Below are positions 18,240-28,413 of a stretch of 64,000 nt of DNA, in pieces. The DNA is from Flavobacteriaceae bacterium. Its GTDB lineage: Bacteria; Bacteroidota; Bacteroidia; Flavobacteriales; Flavobacteriaceae. The notes beneath the pieces were generated by a model that was not told the DNA's origin, ran no database searches, and saw only the letters and a program-made list of their open reading frames with translations. Numbering within the stretch: position 1 is the first letter of the stretch; each line of letters begins with the position of its first letter. The DNA lies in NCBI GenBank assembly GCA_026710085.1, contig JAPORT010000083.1:1-64000 (forward strand), written 5' to 3'. The translations under genes and the position numbers were made by a program.

Positions 18240-18606
18240 GCTAGCTTTCTCAAGGATATAATTAGCTATATGAGCAGCTGTATAAGGAGGATTTTTAGTT
18301 TCAACGTTTGCTATTTTTATTCACACAAGTTGTTTAGAAAACGTTGTTGGAATTTGACCATTCTTTGACTTTGGATGATTTCTTAGGAAAAAATACTTGG
18401 AACCATAGAGCATTCATCTTCATTTACAGTGAGTTATAGACTACACAAATCAATCGTTAAGGCATTGAAAATAGGGTTTTATCAAGTTGATACTTTGCCA
18501 AAGTTAGTCAATCTCAATAAATTTGTTTTTTATTTGTGAGAATTCCATCTTAAAAAAACAGAACACAAAAACTCCCGTCGAATTTAAGTTTCTTATGTCA
18601 TTTAAT

Positions 18607-19623
18607 ATGGTAGATAAAGTAAAAGAGCATTTAGATATTGTCGAATCTTTTGATAGTCAAGATTCAAAGGAAATTGAAAATTTTCGAATCAAATATTTAG
18701 GCAAAAAGGGAGTTGTTACAGGATTTTTTAAATCCATGGGACAACTTTCTCCCCAAGATCGGAAGCCATTGGGACAAATCGTCAATCAACTCAAAACAGA
18801 AGTAGCTCAGAAAGTCAAAAGTTTAAAAACGCATTCAAAAGTTTCTAATTCAAGTTCTAATGTACCTGATGCTACCAGACCAGGATTTCAAATTGAATCG
18901 GGGAATCGACATCCGATATCGATTGTGAAGAACAAAATCATTGAAATATTTTCGACCATTGGATTTGGATTATCTGAAGGACCAGAAATAGAAGATGATT
19001 GGCACAATTTCACAGCATTAAATTTCCCCAAGCATCATCCAGCTAGAGACATGCAGGATACGTTTTATTTGAAGACGCCAGAGAATTATTTATTGAGAAC
19101 GCACACATCCACGGTGCAAGTTAGGCATATGGAGACTCATCAGCCGCCGATAAGAATTATTTCTCCTGGAAGAGTCTTTCGAAGTGAAACCATCACGGCG
19201 CGATCTCATTGCTTGTTTCACCAAATTGAAGGTCTTTATATCAACGAAAAAGTATCATTTGCCGACTTGAAGCAAACCATTGAATATTTCTGTCAATCCT
19301 TATTTCAAAAAAGCAAAATGAGACTTCGTCCATCGTATTTTCCGTTTACAGAACCTAGTGCAGAAGTGGACATCTATTGGGGGTTAGAAACGGAAGTAGA
19401 CCATCGCATTACCAAGGGAACGGGTTGGTTAGAAATCATGGGTTGTGGTATGGTTGATCCCAATGTTTTAGATAATTGCAGTATCGATTCCAACAAGTTT
19501 AGTGGTTATGCATTTGGACTGGGAATTGAACGAATTGCCATGCTATTGTACCAAATAGAAGACATCCGATTGTTCTATGAGAATGACATTCGTTTTTTAC
19601 GTCAATTCAAATCGGTCATCTGA
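18607..19623 (+). CDS. pheS: Phenylalanine--tRNA ligase alpha subunit
   Basis: Class II aminoacyl-tRNA synthetase subunit that charges tRNA-Phe together with PheT, which is not in this window. The ATG at 18607 (MVDKVKEHLDIVESF) gives 338 residues, the normal length; ATG 18595 would add four. The N-terminal coiled-coil arm holds FRIKYLGKKGVVTGFF. Motif 1 lies around HPISIVKNKIIEIF, motif 2 is GRVFRSETITARSHCLFHQIEG, seen here as GRVFRSETITARSH, and motif 3 is YAFGLGIERIAMLLY. The Phe-binding residues in FPFTEPSAEVDIYW are present. Confidence 0.95.
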   Translation: MVDKVKEHLDIVESFDSQDSKEIENFRIKYLGKKGVVTGFFKSMGQLSPQDRKPLGQIVNQLKTEVAQKVKSLKTHSKVSNSSSNVPDATRPGFQIESGNRHPISIVKNKIIEIFSTIGFGLSEGPEIEDDWHNFTALNFPKHHPARDMQDTFYLKTPENYLLRTHTSTVQVRHMETHQPPIRIISPGRVFRSETITARSHCLFHQIEGLYINEKVSFADLKQTIEYFCQSLFQKSKMRLRPSYFPFTEPSAEVDIYWGLETEVDHRITKGTGWLEIMGCGMVDPNVLDNCSIDSNKFSGYAFGLGIERIAMLLYQIEDIRLFYENDIRFLRQFKSVI

Positions 19624-19706
19624 TTTTTGGAACAATGAGTGGTTTAGAATTTTTTAGCGGTTGCTGTTGGAATGGAACTGATATCAAATAACTATCCTTT
19701 TCAAAA

Positions 19707-22700
19707 TCAACTAACGGCTCTAGCTTCGATGCATAATTCAGGGGGCATGCGATTTTCTAGTCGCCAAGTAATGGTCATAGGACGTTCTCCGGCGTGACCT
19801 TGATACTGTGCAGGGCCTAAAAAATAATAGGGCATCGTGCGTTTCCCAAACTTCTTATGAGTCCTAACAAACAGTAAAGGGGTGATGCCTTCTTTTTCAT
19901 GTTGTGTATGTCGTAAGCCCTTTTTCCCTGAAGATGAAGTGGTGCTTTGAGATTGCCAGTGAAAAAGAGTTTCATTTATTGCATAGTCTTTGTATCGTGT
20001 TGTCGAAGAATAATCCTCTTCTTTTTTATGAAGAGTAACAAAAAAAAGATTGCATTTGGTTCTTTCATTATAGTAGACGCCCTCTCTTGGTAGATATAAT
20101 TTTCCATTTCTTATATCATTAAAAGCAGCTAGGACTTGATCTCTTGAATATTGGCAATGAATGTTGAGCGGAATATGTTCATCACGAAGTGGAATGGAGT
20201 TAGAGACATGTCGGATGTTTTCATACAAAAGATTAAAAAGTGCTATTAATTCAGAGCAAATTGCTTTTTCTTCCAATAATTGAGCGAAGTAGAATTCAAA
20301 ATTTCCCGCTGCTTTTTGATCAAAGAGCACACATAGTAACATCAAAAGCATTCTTTGTTGCTTGGGCTGTAGCGAGGTATAATCTTTTGGGTTCTTTAAT
20401 AGGTTTCTATAAAAATCAATTAATTCTCTATCGTCTAATTGAAAAAGACTTCCGATTCTTTTACCAATAGTTTCCTCAAATGAGCTTTTTGTCGTTGCTT
20501 CCAAACCAGCGAGCCTCCTAAAACGAGTCCAATACCATTGATTCGTTGTGTAGAATTCTCGAACATCCATTTGGATTTCGCTGAGAAACTGCTTCAATGT
20601 TGTATCTGGTCCAAGGGACTTCAATTCAATCGAGAGATTTTTGGTCGTGGTTTTTATCGATTTTTTGATGTTTTCTATAACGATTTCTTGACTGAATTTG
20701 TCAAATTGAATGGCACAACCACTTGGCAGAAATGGAAATCCTGATTCGAATTGCTTTTTAACTGTCCTTCTTGAGGGAGTTTCTAATAGCGCTTTATAAC
20801 GCAAATCAAAACGAAATTCTCTATGCGCTCCTCCAATAAAATCAAGGACCGTTAAACAATCTTTATCTGGATGCTTACGAAGACCACGTCCTAACTGTTG
20901 AAGGAAGATCGTGGCACTTTCTGTTGGCCTCAAGAAAAGGACGGTATTGATTTGAGGGATATCAACCCCTTCATTGTAGATGTCCACTGCAAAAATGATG
21001 TTGATGGTTCCATTGTTCAACTCCCCTTTTGCTTTCTCTCTGACTATTGGATCGGTTTGCCCCGTAATAGCAATCGCTGAGACCCCATGCTTCTTGAAAT
21101 AGGAAGCCATGAAATTGGCATGGTCGACACCGACACAAAAACCAATGGCTTTTAAGTCTTTGATATCCCCTATATAATCTAAAAGAGCATTGAAAATCAA
21201 ACGAGCTCTTTGGTCACTTGCGGTGTATAATTGAGATAATTCTGATTCGGAGTACCTTCCACGATTCCAAGAAATACTGGATAAGTCCATTCCATCACTG
21301 ATGCCGAAGTATTGAAATGGCACCAATAAATCTTGATGGATGGCATCCCATAATCTCAATTCAGCAGCCATTTTCCCATCAAACCAGTTGAGAATATCCA
21401 ACCCATCAGTCCTTTCAGGAGTTGCCGTTAAGCCTAATAAATATTTTGGTCGAAAATGATGCAGAATGTTCTGATATGTTTCGGCGGCGGCATGATGAAA
21501 CTCATCAATAATAATCATATCAAAGTGTTGGGGATTTAATTGAGATAGGTATCGATCTTTCGATAAAGATTGAACCGATGCGAAGACATGATGCCAATCA
21601 TGTGGTTTGTTCGCCCCATCGATTCGTTCTCCAAAATGAGTGTCCCGAAGTACCATACGGAAAGTATCTAGAGATTGTTTTAAAATTTCTTTTCGATGCG
21701 CTAAAAAAAGCAGTCGCAATTGTTTATGTTCACGATAGAGGCGTCTATAATCCAATGCGGCCATGATGGTTTTTCCGGTTCCAGTAGCCGCGACAATTAA
21801 ATTTTTATACCGATGATGAACCGTTCGTTCTATGTGAATCTTTTCGAGAATTTCAGATTGAAATTCATAGGGTTTGATGTCAATAGATGGTAGATCGGAA
21901 GAATCATGATTTTGTTTTTTGATTGCCTCATCAAATTGTTTTTTATGTTGTTCTGTTCCATCATATCTTTCAAAATCACGGCTTTGCCAGTAGGTTTCAA
22001 AGGTGGCCTCAAAAACCTTGATGATTTGAGGCGCATGGGTATTGGAGATTCGAACATTCCATTCTTTTCCTTCCGTTTGTGCGGTTTGAGAAAGATTAGA
22101 AGATCCGATATAGGCCGTCGAATAGCCGGAATTTCTATAAAATAACCATGACTTTGCATGTAGTCGGGTATTCCTTGTATTGTAGGATACTTTCACTTCA
22201 GCTCCCATGTTGGTTAAAACGTCAATGGCCTTTCGTTGTGTCACGCCCATGTAAACTGTGGTGAGAACTCTTAAACGTCCGCCGTTATCAATAAAAGTTT
22301 TTAAATCTTGTTTGTAGAGATTCAGCCCAGACATTTTGATAAAGGAGCAAAGCAAATCAATACGGTCGGCAGAAGGAATTTCGGATCGAATATGATGAAT
22401 TAAGCTCTCCTCTTTTGATTGTGCAATCAAGTGTGAAGCAATCAATGATTTGGATGGTCTACTCGGTCCTTTTTGATGGGTCAATTTTTCTTCAGACAGT
22501 CGATAAACAGCTCTTAAAACCCGATTGGTGACCTGACTTTTTGAAGAATTATTTTCTATGTGTTGGAGTAGCTGATTGACAAATGCGATTTGCTGATCTA
22601 CTTTTTTGTTTAAAAGAATGGGCTTGAGTGTTTCGATGAGATGAATCAGCAATAATTCAACGCATTCTTCTTTGTTGTTAATTTCAGGGTGATCCATCCC

Positions 22701-22787
22701 CAACTCAGAATGATTCCTCAAGACTTTTTCCACTTCAAAAGACAGAAACTTTTCGTAGAGTCCTTCAGAAACCCTTTTTTTAGCCAT
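19707..22787 (-). CDS. PLD-nuclease/SF2 helicase/DUF3427 fusion protein
   Basis: 1026 residues from ATG 22787. Residues about 120-265 form a phospholipase-D-like nuclease domain with one HxK site (LHAKSWLFY, GSSNLSQTA). Residues about 310-700 form a superfamily 2 helicase: Walker A ATGTGKT, DEFHH box, TATPER, and the C-terminal motifs FAVDIYNEGVDIP and QQLGRGLRK. The last 150 residues match DUF3427 (LYLPREGVYYNERTKCNLFF, RTMPYYFLGPAQY). This order is found across bacteria as a single polypeptide with assumed roles in DNA restriction or repair, none proven that I know of. No modification gene lies next to it. Confidence 0.88.
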   Translation of the reverse strand: MAKKRVSEGLYEKFLSFEVEKVLRNHSELGMDHPEINNKEECVELLLIHLIETLKPILLNKKVDQQIAFVNQLLQHIENNSSKSQVTNRVLRAVYRLSEEKLTHQKGPSRPSKSLIASHLIAQSKEESLIHHIRSEIPSADRIDLLCSFIKMSGLNLYKQDLKTFIDNGGRLRVLTTVYMGVTQRKAIDVLTNMGAEVKVSYNTRNTRLHAKSWLFYRNSGYSTAYIGSSNLSQTAQTEGKEWNVRISNTHAPQIIKVFEATFETYWQSRDFERYDGTEQHKKQFDEAIKKQNHDSSDLPSIDIKPYEFQSEILEKIHIERTVHHRYKNLIVAATGTGKTIMAALDYRRLYREHKQLRLLFLAHRKEILKQSLDTFRMVLRDTHFGERIDGANKPHDWHHVFASVQSLSKDRYLSQLNPQHFDMIIIDEFHHAAAETYQNILHHFRPKYLLGLTATPERTDGLDILNWFDGKMAAELRLWDAIHQDLLVPFQYFGISDGMDLSSISWNRGRYSESELSQLYTASDQRARLIFNALLDYIGDIKDLKAIGFCVGVDHANFMASYFKKHGVSAIAITGQTDPIVREKAKGELNNGTINIIFAVDIYNEGVDIPQINTVLFLRPTESATIFLQQLGRGLRKHPDKDCLTVLDFIGGAHREFRFDLRYKALLETPSRRTVKKQFESGFPFLPSGCAIQFDKFSQEIVIENIKKSIKTTTKNLSIELKSLGPDTTLKQFLSEIQMDVREFYTTNQWYWTRFRRLAGLEATTKSSFEETIGKRIGSLFQLDDRELIDFYRNLLKNPKDYTSLQPKQQRMLLMLLCVLFDQKAAGNFEFYFAQLLEEKAICSELIALFNLLYENIRHVSNSIPLRDEHIPLNIHCQYSRDQVLAAFNDIRNGKLYLPREGVYYNERTKCNLFFVTLHKKEEDYSSTTRYKDYAINETLFHWQSQSTTSSSGKKGLRHTQHEKEGITPLLFVRTHKKFGKRTMPYYFLGPAQYQGHAGERPMTITWRLENRMPPELCIEARAVS

Positions 22788-22850
22788 TGATTGTACTGAA
22801 TGGTTTGTGAATCAATTCAAGGGAATTGGCGAAAATTTCATGATCATCGT

Positions 22851-24638
22851 TTAGTCATCGATGGAATTAGAAAGAGCATTAAAATTCAAAGCCACTTCAA
22901 TTAAAGCTAAATGGGAATATGCCTGGGGGAAGTTACCCAGTAATCGCTTTGATTCAAAATCAATATCTTCACTAAAAAGCCCTAAATGATTGCCATAAGA
23001 GAGAACTTGGTCAAATAATTTTTTAGCCTTTTTGATTTGTCCCAATTTGATTAAACTGCTGATAAACCAAAGGGTACAAATCGTAAAAGAGGATTTAGGG
23101 GTGCCAAAATCATCCACATTTTTATAGCGATACAAGAGACCATCTTGTAGTAAATGCTTTTCAATGGCTTGGACTGTTTTGACAAACCTTGGATCTTTAG
23201 CATCAATAAAACCATGACTTTCCATTAATAAAACGGAACTGTCTAAATGCTGACAACCATATGATTGGGTAAACGACTGTAATTCTTCACTCCATGCCTT
23301 TTTGAGAATATCTTCTTTGATTTGGTCTCTGATGGGCGTCCATTCTTCGATGCATCGTTGTTTTTTAAAAATGGTTGCAATGGAAATACCTCGGTCAAGA
23401 GCCACCCAACAGAATAATTTTGAAAAAGTAAAGTGTAAGTCATTATTTCGAAACTCCCAAATTCCCTTATCGGGGAGATGCCAATGATTGACGACAAAGC
23501 GCACCAAATTCTTGACAATGGACCATAACTCTTCATGTTTGGGAATATCATGGGGATGCTTTAATACTTGTATGTGAATGGCATCCATCAAAATACCATA
23601 AATATCGTGTTGCTTTTGTAAATAGGCTGCATTTCCGATACGAACTGGTTTGGAATTTAAATAGCCAGTGAGGTGATCAAGCGTTGACTCTGTGAGCACT
23701 TTTTCTCCATTGATGCCATACATGATGCGAAGTTGTTCTGCCTTGTGTGGTATCAATCCAATGATAAAGTCCAAGTAACGATTGACAATACGAGTATGCC
23801 CCAATTTGGATATCACTTGAACAACCATCGAAGCATCTCGAATCCAACAATAGCGATAGTCCCAGTTACGTTCTTCTCCGATGGATTCAGGAATGGATGT
23901 CGTGGGAGCTGCTAGAATCGCGCCTGTTTTATCATAGGATAATAATTTTAGAGTTAATGCACTTCGCGTGATGGTTTGGTTGTAATGCTTGAAAACTGGA
24001 GCTTTTTGGCACCAATCAAGCCAATAGGATAGGGTTTTCTTTAGCTTTTCGTTGACGTATTCTAATGTCGGGGGAACGATTTTTTCGTTATAAGTTAACA
24101 GAAAGAAAAGATCATGGTCAAGTTCAAAGTTGTTTGCCGACAAAACGAGTTCATGTTCTAGGTTGGTATACAAAAAGACCGTATCAAATCGCTTAGCTTC
24201 AACAACGCTTCGGATATGTTTTCCCCGCACCGTTGTTTGGGTGGTTTCCGAACCATATCCTAGTTTGGGATTGTATTCAACGGAAATGGTTGGTGTCCCT
24301 TGAAGTTTTTTTACGATTCTTAAAATTTCAGGAGGGGAGTGATATTCATTGCCACGCTCTCGAGGATACCTTGGCATAAAATCAATCACTTCGATAACAC
24401 CATCAGAGCAAGTCAATTTCGTTTGAAGAATACATGTATTATCGATATAACTTTGAGATGTTTTGATCAATGATTTGGATCTGATGGCGAAATTTCCACC
24501 AGCTTGGTGGTCTAAAATTTTGGCAAAAACGGAAGAAGAATCAAATTCTGGCAAACAACACCAATCGATAGAACTATCGCTTTGAATTAGAGCAGCCGAT
24601 CGACAATTGCCAATAATACCATAATGAAGATTCTCCAA
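22851..24638 (-). CDS. Glycoside hydrolase family 15 (trehalase/glucoamylase-like)
   Basis: About 595 residues. The family N-terminus (ENLHYGIIGNCRSAALIQSD, SSIDWCCLPEFDSSSVFAK) starts at TTG 24638; there is no ATG in frame upstream, only further TTG/GTG codons to 24761 that encode unrelated sequence. The catalytic (alpha/alpha)6 barrel shows EERNWDYRYCWIRDASM, the GH15 signature with a catalytic acid in GEERNWDYR, and the second conserved stretch DKGIWEFRN. There is no signal peptide, so it acts in the cytoplasm. It is divergent from otsAB; in Bacteroidota and actinobacteria this GH15 subgroup hydrolyses trehalose, so the pair probably makes and breaks the same compatible solute. Confidence 0.9.
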   Translation of the reverse strand: MENLHYGIIGNCRSAALIQSDSSIDWCCLPEFDSSSVFAKILDHQAGGNFAIRSKSLIKTSQSYIDNTCILQTKLTCSDGVIEVIDFMPRYPRERGNEYHSPPEILRIVKKLQGTPTISVEYNPKLGYGSETTQTTVRGKHIRSVVEAKRFDTVFLYTNLEHELVLSANNFELDHDLFFLLTYNEKIVPPTLEYVNEKLKKTLSYWLDWCQKAPVFKHYNQTITRSALTLKLLSYDKTGAILAAPTTSIPESIGEERNWDYRYCWIRDASMVVQVISKLGHTRIVNRYLDFIIGLIPHKAEQLRIMYGINGEKVLTESTLDHLTGYLNSKPVRIGNAAYLQKQHDIYGILMDAIHIQVLKHPHDIPKHEELWSIVKNLVRFVVNHWHLPDKGIWEFRNNDLHFTFSKLFCWVALDRGISIATIFKKQRCIEEWTPIRDQIKEDILKKAWSEELQSFTQSYGCQHLDSSVLLMESHGFIDAKDPRFVKTVQAIEKHLLQDGLLYRYKNVDDFGTPKSSFTICTLWFISSLIKLGQIKKAKKLFDQVLSYGNHLGLFSEDIDFESKRLLGNFPQAYSHLALIEVALNFNALSNSIDD

Positions 24639-24909
24639 CAAACCAAAAAATTTGGACGTGCAATTTAGTTTTGCCACACCATTATTCCAAAATGGTCGAG
24701 CAACTAATTTTTCTGACAGATTCAAAATAAAGATGTTCAACACCCATATTTGTTGTCCCAAACATTGTAAAATAGATTATAGGTTTTTGTCTTTTATCAA
24801 AAAAAACTCAAGCAATGAAGCGAGATTTTGAAACGGACACAAAGATTATTTTTTTAAACGGAATGTGTCGGAATATAAACTTAACTTTTAACTCGAGTTT
24901 TTAATCCCA

Positions 24910-27111
24910 ATGAGCAAAAATATTATCGTATCCAATCGATTGCCACTTCAAATTGTTGAACATCATGGTGAGTACAACTTTGTTTCCACAAGTGGTGGAT
25001 TAGCCACAGGGATGAAATCGGTCCACCAACATGGAAATTCTCTTTGGATTGGATGGCCGGGCATTGAACACGATTCCATCCAATCCAATCAATGGAATAT
25101 TTTGAAAAAGGCATTAATTCAAGACAAATACATTCCGATTCCATTGAAGAAAAAGGAAATGGAGGATTTTTACTACGGACTTTCCAATGAGTGTCTTTGG
25201 CCTTTATTTCATTATTTCATTGAATTTTCAAAGTTTAATCAAAAACATTGGAACTCATATTTCAAAGTCAATCGAAAATTTGCTGATGCGGTGATTGAAA
25301 ATTTACAACCAGGAGATTACGTTTGGATTCATGATTATCAGTTACTATTATGCCCAGGCATGATTCGTGAGGTTGTTCCAGAAGTAACGATTGGTTTTTT
25401 TCTTCATATACCATTTCCATCTTTTGAGATTTTTAGAATATTCCCTTGGCGTACCGAATTACTCAATGGGATGTTGGGAGCAGATCTCATAGGGTTTCAT
25501 ACTTATGATTACCAAAGACATTTCATCAGCTCGGTTAAAAGAATACTGAGATTAGAAGTAAGTTACAATATTGTGGATTATAAAACCAGAAAAATTCAGG
25601 TGAGTACTTTTCCAATGGGAATTGACTATCAGAAGTTTGAAAATATTGCCATCGAACATTTTGAACAGAAAAAAGAAGAACATTCTGAAATCTTCAATTT
25701 GCTCAGAGAGTACAAAATGCTCGATCAAGCAAACAAAATCATTCTGTCCATTGACCGACTGGATTATACCAAAGGCGTTCTCAATCGTTTAGAAGCCTTT
25801 GAAGAATTATTAGAAAAATACCCGCATTACATCAAGCACGTCCATTTAATTATGTTGATGGTGCCATCTCGATCAAGCGTACCGCATTACAAACGTTTGA
25901 AAAGAGAAACCGATCGAACCGTTGGTCGAATCAATGGAAAATATGCTCTTTTGGGTTGGACACCCATTTTGTATTTCTATCGATCGATGCCCTTTGATCA
26001 TTTAATCGACTTGTATATCAGTGCCGATATCGCCATGATTACTCCAGTTCGAGATGGTATGAATCTAGTCGCAAAAGAATACGTTGCCACTAGAGTTCAT
26101 CATGATGGTGTTTTGATTTTAAGTGAAATGGCAGGGGCTTCCAAAGAATTTTTTGATGCTCTTTTGGTCAATCCTTTTGATAAAGTCGATATGGTTGAAA
26201 AGTTAATGCAAGCTATTGAAATGCCCATCGAAGAGCAACAACAAAGGATGGAGAGACTCAAAAAGAGAGCACAAAGGTATGATGTGACCAAGTGGTCTAA
26301 TCAATTCATGGATACTTTGAAAGAAACCGAATTATTGAACCACGATGAAACGAGCATCAAAATAAATGAGACGATGGCCCAAACGATTTCGAGCCAATTT
26401 AAAAATGCAAAAAATCGATTGCTATTACTTGACTATGACGGAACGCTGGTTGGATTTCATGAAAACCCTGAAAAATCAGTGCCAGATAAAGAACTCTACG
26501 ACATCTTTGACCAATTATGTTCTCAAAAAAATTTAGACATAGCCATCATCAGTGGAAGAGGCCAAAACTTTTTAGATAAACATTTTGGACGATATCCCAT
26601 GACATTGGTAGCCGAGCATGGATATCACCAAAAATTAGTCAATAAACAGTGGAAAACCACAGATGTTCAAAATGTAGAATGGAAACACCATATTATTCCC
26701 ATTGTTGAGACGTTTACGGACAACACACCGGGAACCTTTATAGAAGAAAAAGAAAATTCATTGGTTTGGCATTATCGAAAAACCGATCCTGAATTAGCTA
26801 AAGCTAGAGTGGTGGAACTGAAAACATTATTGAGTAGTCTTGTTGCCGATGAGTTAAAAATCATGGACGGTGATAAAATCATCGAAGTTGTGAGCTCTAG
26901 GGTACATAAAGGAGTTGCAGCGACACAACTATATGCGAGAAAGGTCTATGATTCGGTGATAGTCTTAGGCGATGATATCACCGATGAAAACATGTTTGCC
27001 GATTTACCTCAAGAAGTGATTAAAATTAAAGTGGGAACCAAACAGACGTTAGCAAATTATTACTTTAAAAGTCAAATTGAGGTGAGACCGTTTTTAAAAC
27101 GTTTATATTGA
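24910..27111 (+). CDS. otsAB: Bifunctional trehalose-6-phosphate synthase/phosphatase
   Basis: 733 residues from ATG 24910. The first 460 are a GT20 trehalose-6-phosphate synthase: SNRLPLQIV, SGGLATGMKS, VWIHDYQLLLCPGMIR, LHIPFPSFEIFR, the helix DRLDYTKGV, and RDGMNLVAKEYVA. The last 240 form a HAD-type trehalose-6-phosphate phosphatase with the nucleophile motif LLLDYDGTLVGF, AIISGRG, and the metal site VLGDDITDENMF. It makes trehalose from UDP-glucose and glucose 6-phosphate in one protein. The divergent GH15 gene is the likely trehalase. The 270-base gap between them should hold both promoters. Confidence 0.96.
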   Translation: MSKNIIVSNRLPLQIVEHHGEYNFVSTSGGLATGMKSVHQHGNSLWIGWPGIEHDSIQSNQWNILKKALIQDKYIPIPLKKKEMEDFYYGLSNECLWPLFHYFIEFSKFNQKHWNSYFKVNRKFADAVIENLQPGDYVWIHDYQLLLCPGMIREVVPEVTIGFFLHIPFPSFEIFRIFPWRTELLNGMLGADLIGFHTYDYQRHFISSVKRILRLEVSYNIVDYKTRKIQVSTFPMGIDYQKFENIAIEHFEQKKEEHSEIFNLLREYKMLDQANKIILSIDRLDYTKGVLNRLEAFEELLEKYPHYIKHVHLIMLMVPSRSSVPHYKRLKRETDRTVGRINGKYALLGWTPILYFYRSMPFDHLIDLYISADIAMITPVRDGMNLVAKEYVATRVHHDGVLILSEMAGASKEFFDALLVNPFDKVDMVEKLMQAIEMPIEEQQQRMERLKKRAQRYDVTKWSNQFMDTLKETELLNHDETSIKINETMAQTISSQFKNAKNRLLLLDYDGTLVGFHENPEKSVPDKELYDIFDQLCSQKNLDIAIISGRGQNFLDKHFGRYPMTLVAEHGYHQKLVNKQWKTTDVQNVEWKHHIIPIVETFTDNTPGTFIEEKENSLVWHYRKTDPELAKARVVELKTLLSSLVADELKIMDGDKIIEVVSSRVHKGVAATQLYARKVYDSVIVLGDDITDENMFADLPQEVIKIKVGTKQTLANYYFKSQIEVRPFLKRLY

Positions 27112-27305
27112 ATTTATAGAATAGACATTTAAAAGAGATTGTTCAATAAACATAAAATGGGCTCTCCGTCTTTTGATTCATTTGAAATTATATTTATGGA
27201 ACTAAGGCTCGATGATCTTTCAAGGCAAAATCTCTGATATAGAAATTTATCTTTTTCAATATTTTAGTTTCCTTTGAGGAATTTTAATTAGAAAGACAAA
27301 AAACC

Positions 27306-28413
27306 GTGATTAACAAACTTCGCATCAAGGGATTTAAATCAATTAATCAAGCTGAAGTTGAATTAAAATCAATTAACGTATTTATTGGAGCTAATGGTGT
27401 TGGCAAGTCGAATTTCATGTTATTTTTTCATTTGTTAAATAACATATATGAAAAGAGATTAGAATACTATTCAATGATTAAGGGGGCTGACAAGTTATTA
27501 CATTTTGGTCCTAAAAACACCGATAATATAGAGGGAGGTATCGAATTTAATCATGAAAAAGAATATAAATTTTCTTTGGTTCCTATAGATGAAAATAAAC
27601 TAAATATTAAATCAGAATTAGTCTCTTATAATGATTCTATTGTAGATAAGGTTGATTATTTTGAAAAAGGCATGTCGATTGATAATTTTTTAGGAGCTTC
27701 AGATAAAGAAAGTTTGCTAAAAGAAAAGGGGATGGAAAACAGCCCCATTTATTCTTGTATCAAGAATTATTTTGAAGACTTTAAAATTTATCATTTTCAT
27801 GACACAACCAATAATGCATCTATAAGAACTCCTTGCTCGATTAATAACAATGTTAGATTGATGGGAGATGGGGGAAATATAGCTGCGATTTTGTATTATC
27901 TTTAAGAAAAACACAACAAACATTTTCAAATTATTGAAAGTATCATTAAATCAACGGCTTCGTATTTTGGAGGGTTTAAGTTAAGGCCAGATAGATTTAA
28001 TGAAGAAAGAATCAATTTAGAATGGTACGAAAAAAATAATCCAGACTTTATTTAATGTAAAACAACTCTCAGATGGTACTTTAAGATTTATCGCATTAAC
28101 CACACTTCTAATGCAACCGAGTCCGCCAAGAGTTATCATTATTGATGAACCCGAGCTGGGACTTCATCCCGTAGCAGTCTACAAACTTGCAGGAATGATA
28201 CGAAGCGTTTCGTATAATTGTCAAATCATTGTTGCAACTCAATCGGTTCATCTTGTTAGTCAATTTGATCCTAATGATGTATTGACCGTCGATAGAGTAA
28301 ACTTCCAAACTGTTTTTAATCGACTCAATAGTGAAGAACTGGATGATTGGCTATCAGACTTTTCTTTAGGAGATCTGTGGCAAAAAAATATCATTAAAGG
28401 ACAACCGTATTAA
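27306..28413 (+). pseudogene. AAA ATPase (OLD/AAA15-like), inactivated
   Basis: Starts at GTG 27306 with INKLRIKGFKSINQAEVEL and Walker A GANGVGKSNF. An in-frame TAA at 27903-27905 interrupts the protein; the same frame continues with KHNKHFQIIES and LEWYEKNNPDFI and reaches a second stop at 28053. There the frame shifts (two bases missing or one extra near 28050) and coding resumes with FNVKQLSDGTLRFIALTT, then IIIDEPELGLHP (Walker B and the ABC-type D-loop region), ending at 28413. The whole pattern is that of the ATPase partner of two-gene defence modules such as those pairing AAA15 with a Toprim-like protein. The region is AT-rich compared with its neighbours, which suggests transfer. Confidence 0.8.

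Noticed and set aside
24639..24761. N-terminal extension of the GH15 enzyme
   Set aside because: The extra 41 residues match nothing in the family, and the family start fits TTG 24638.
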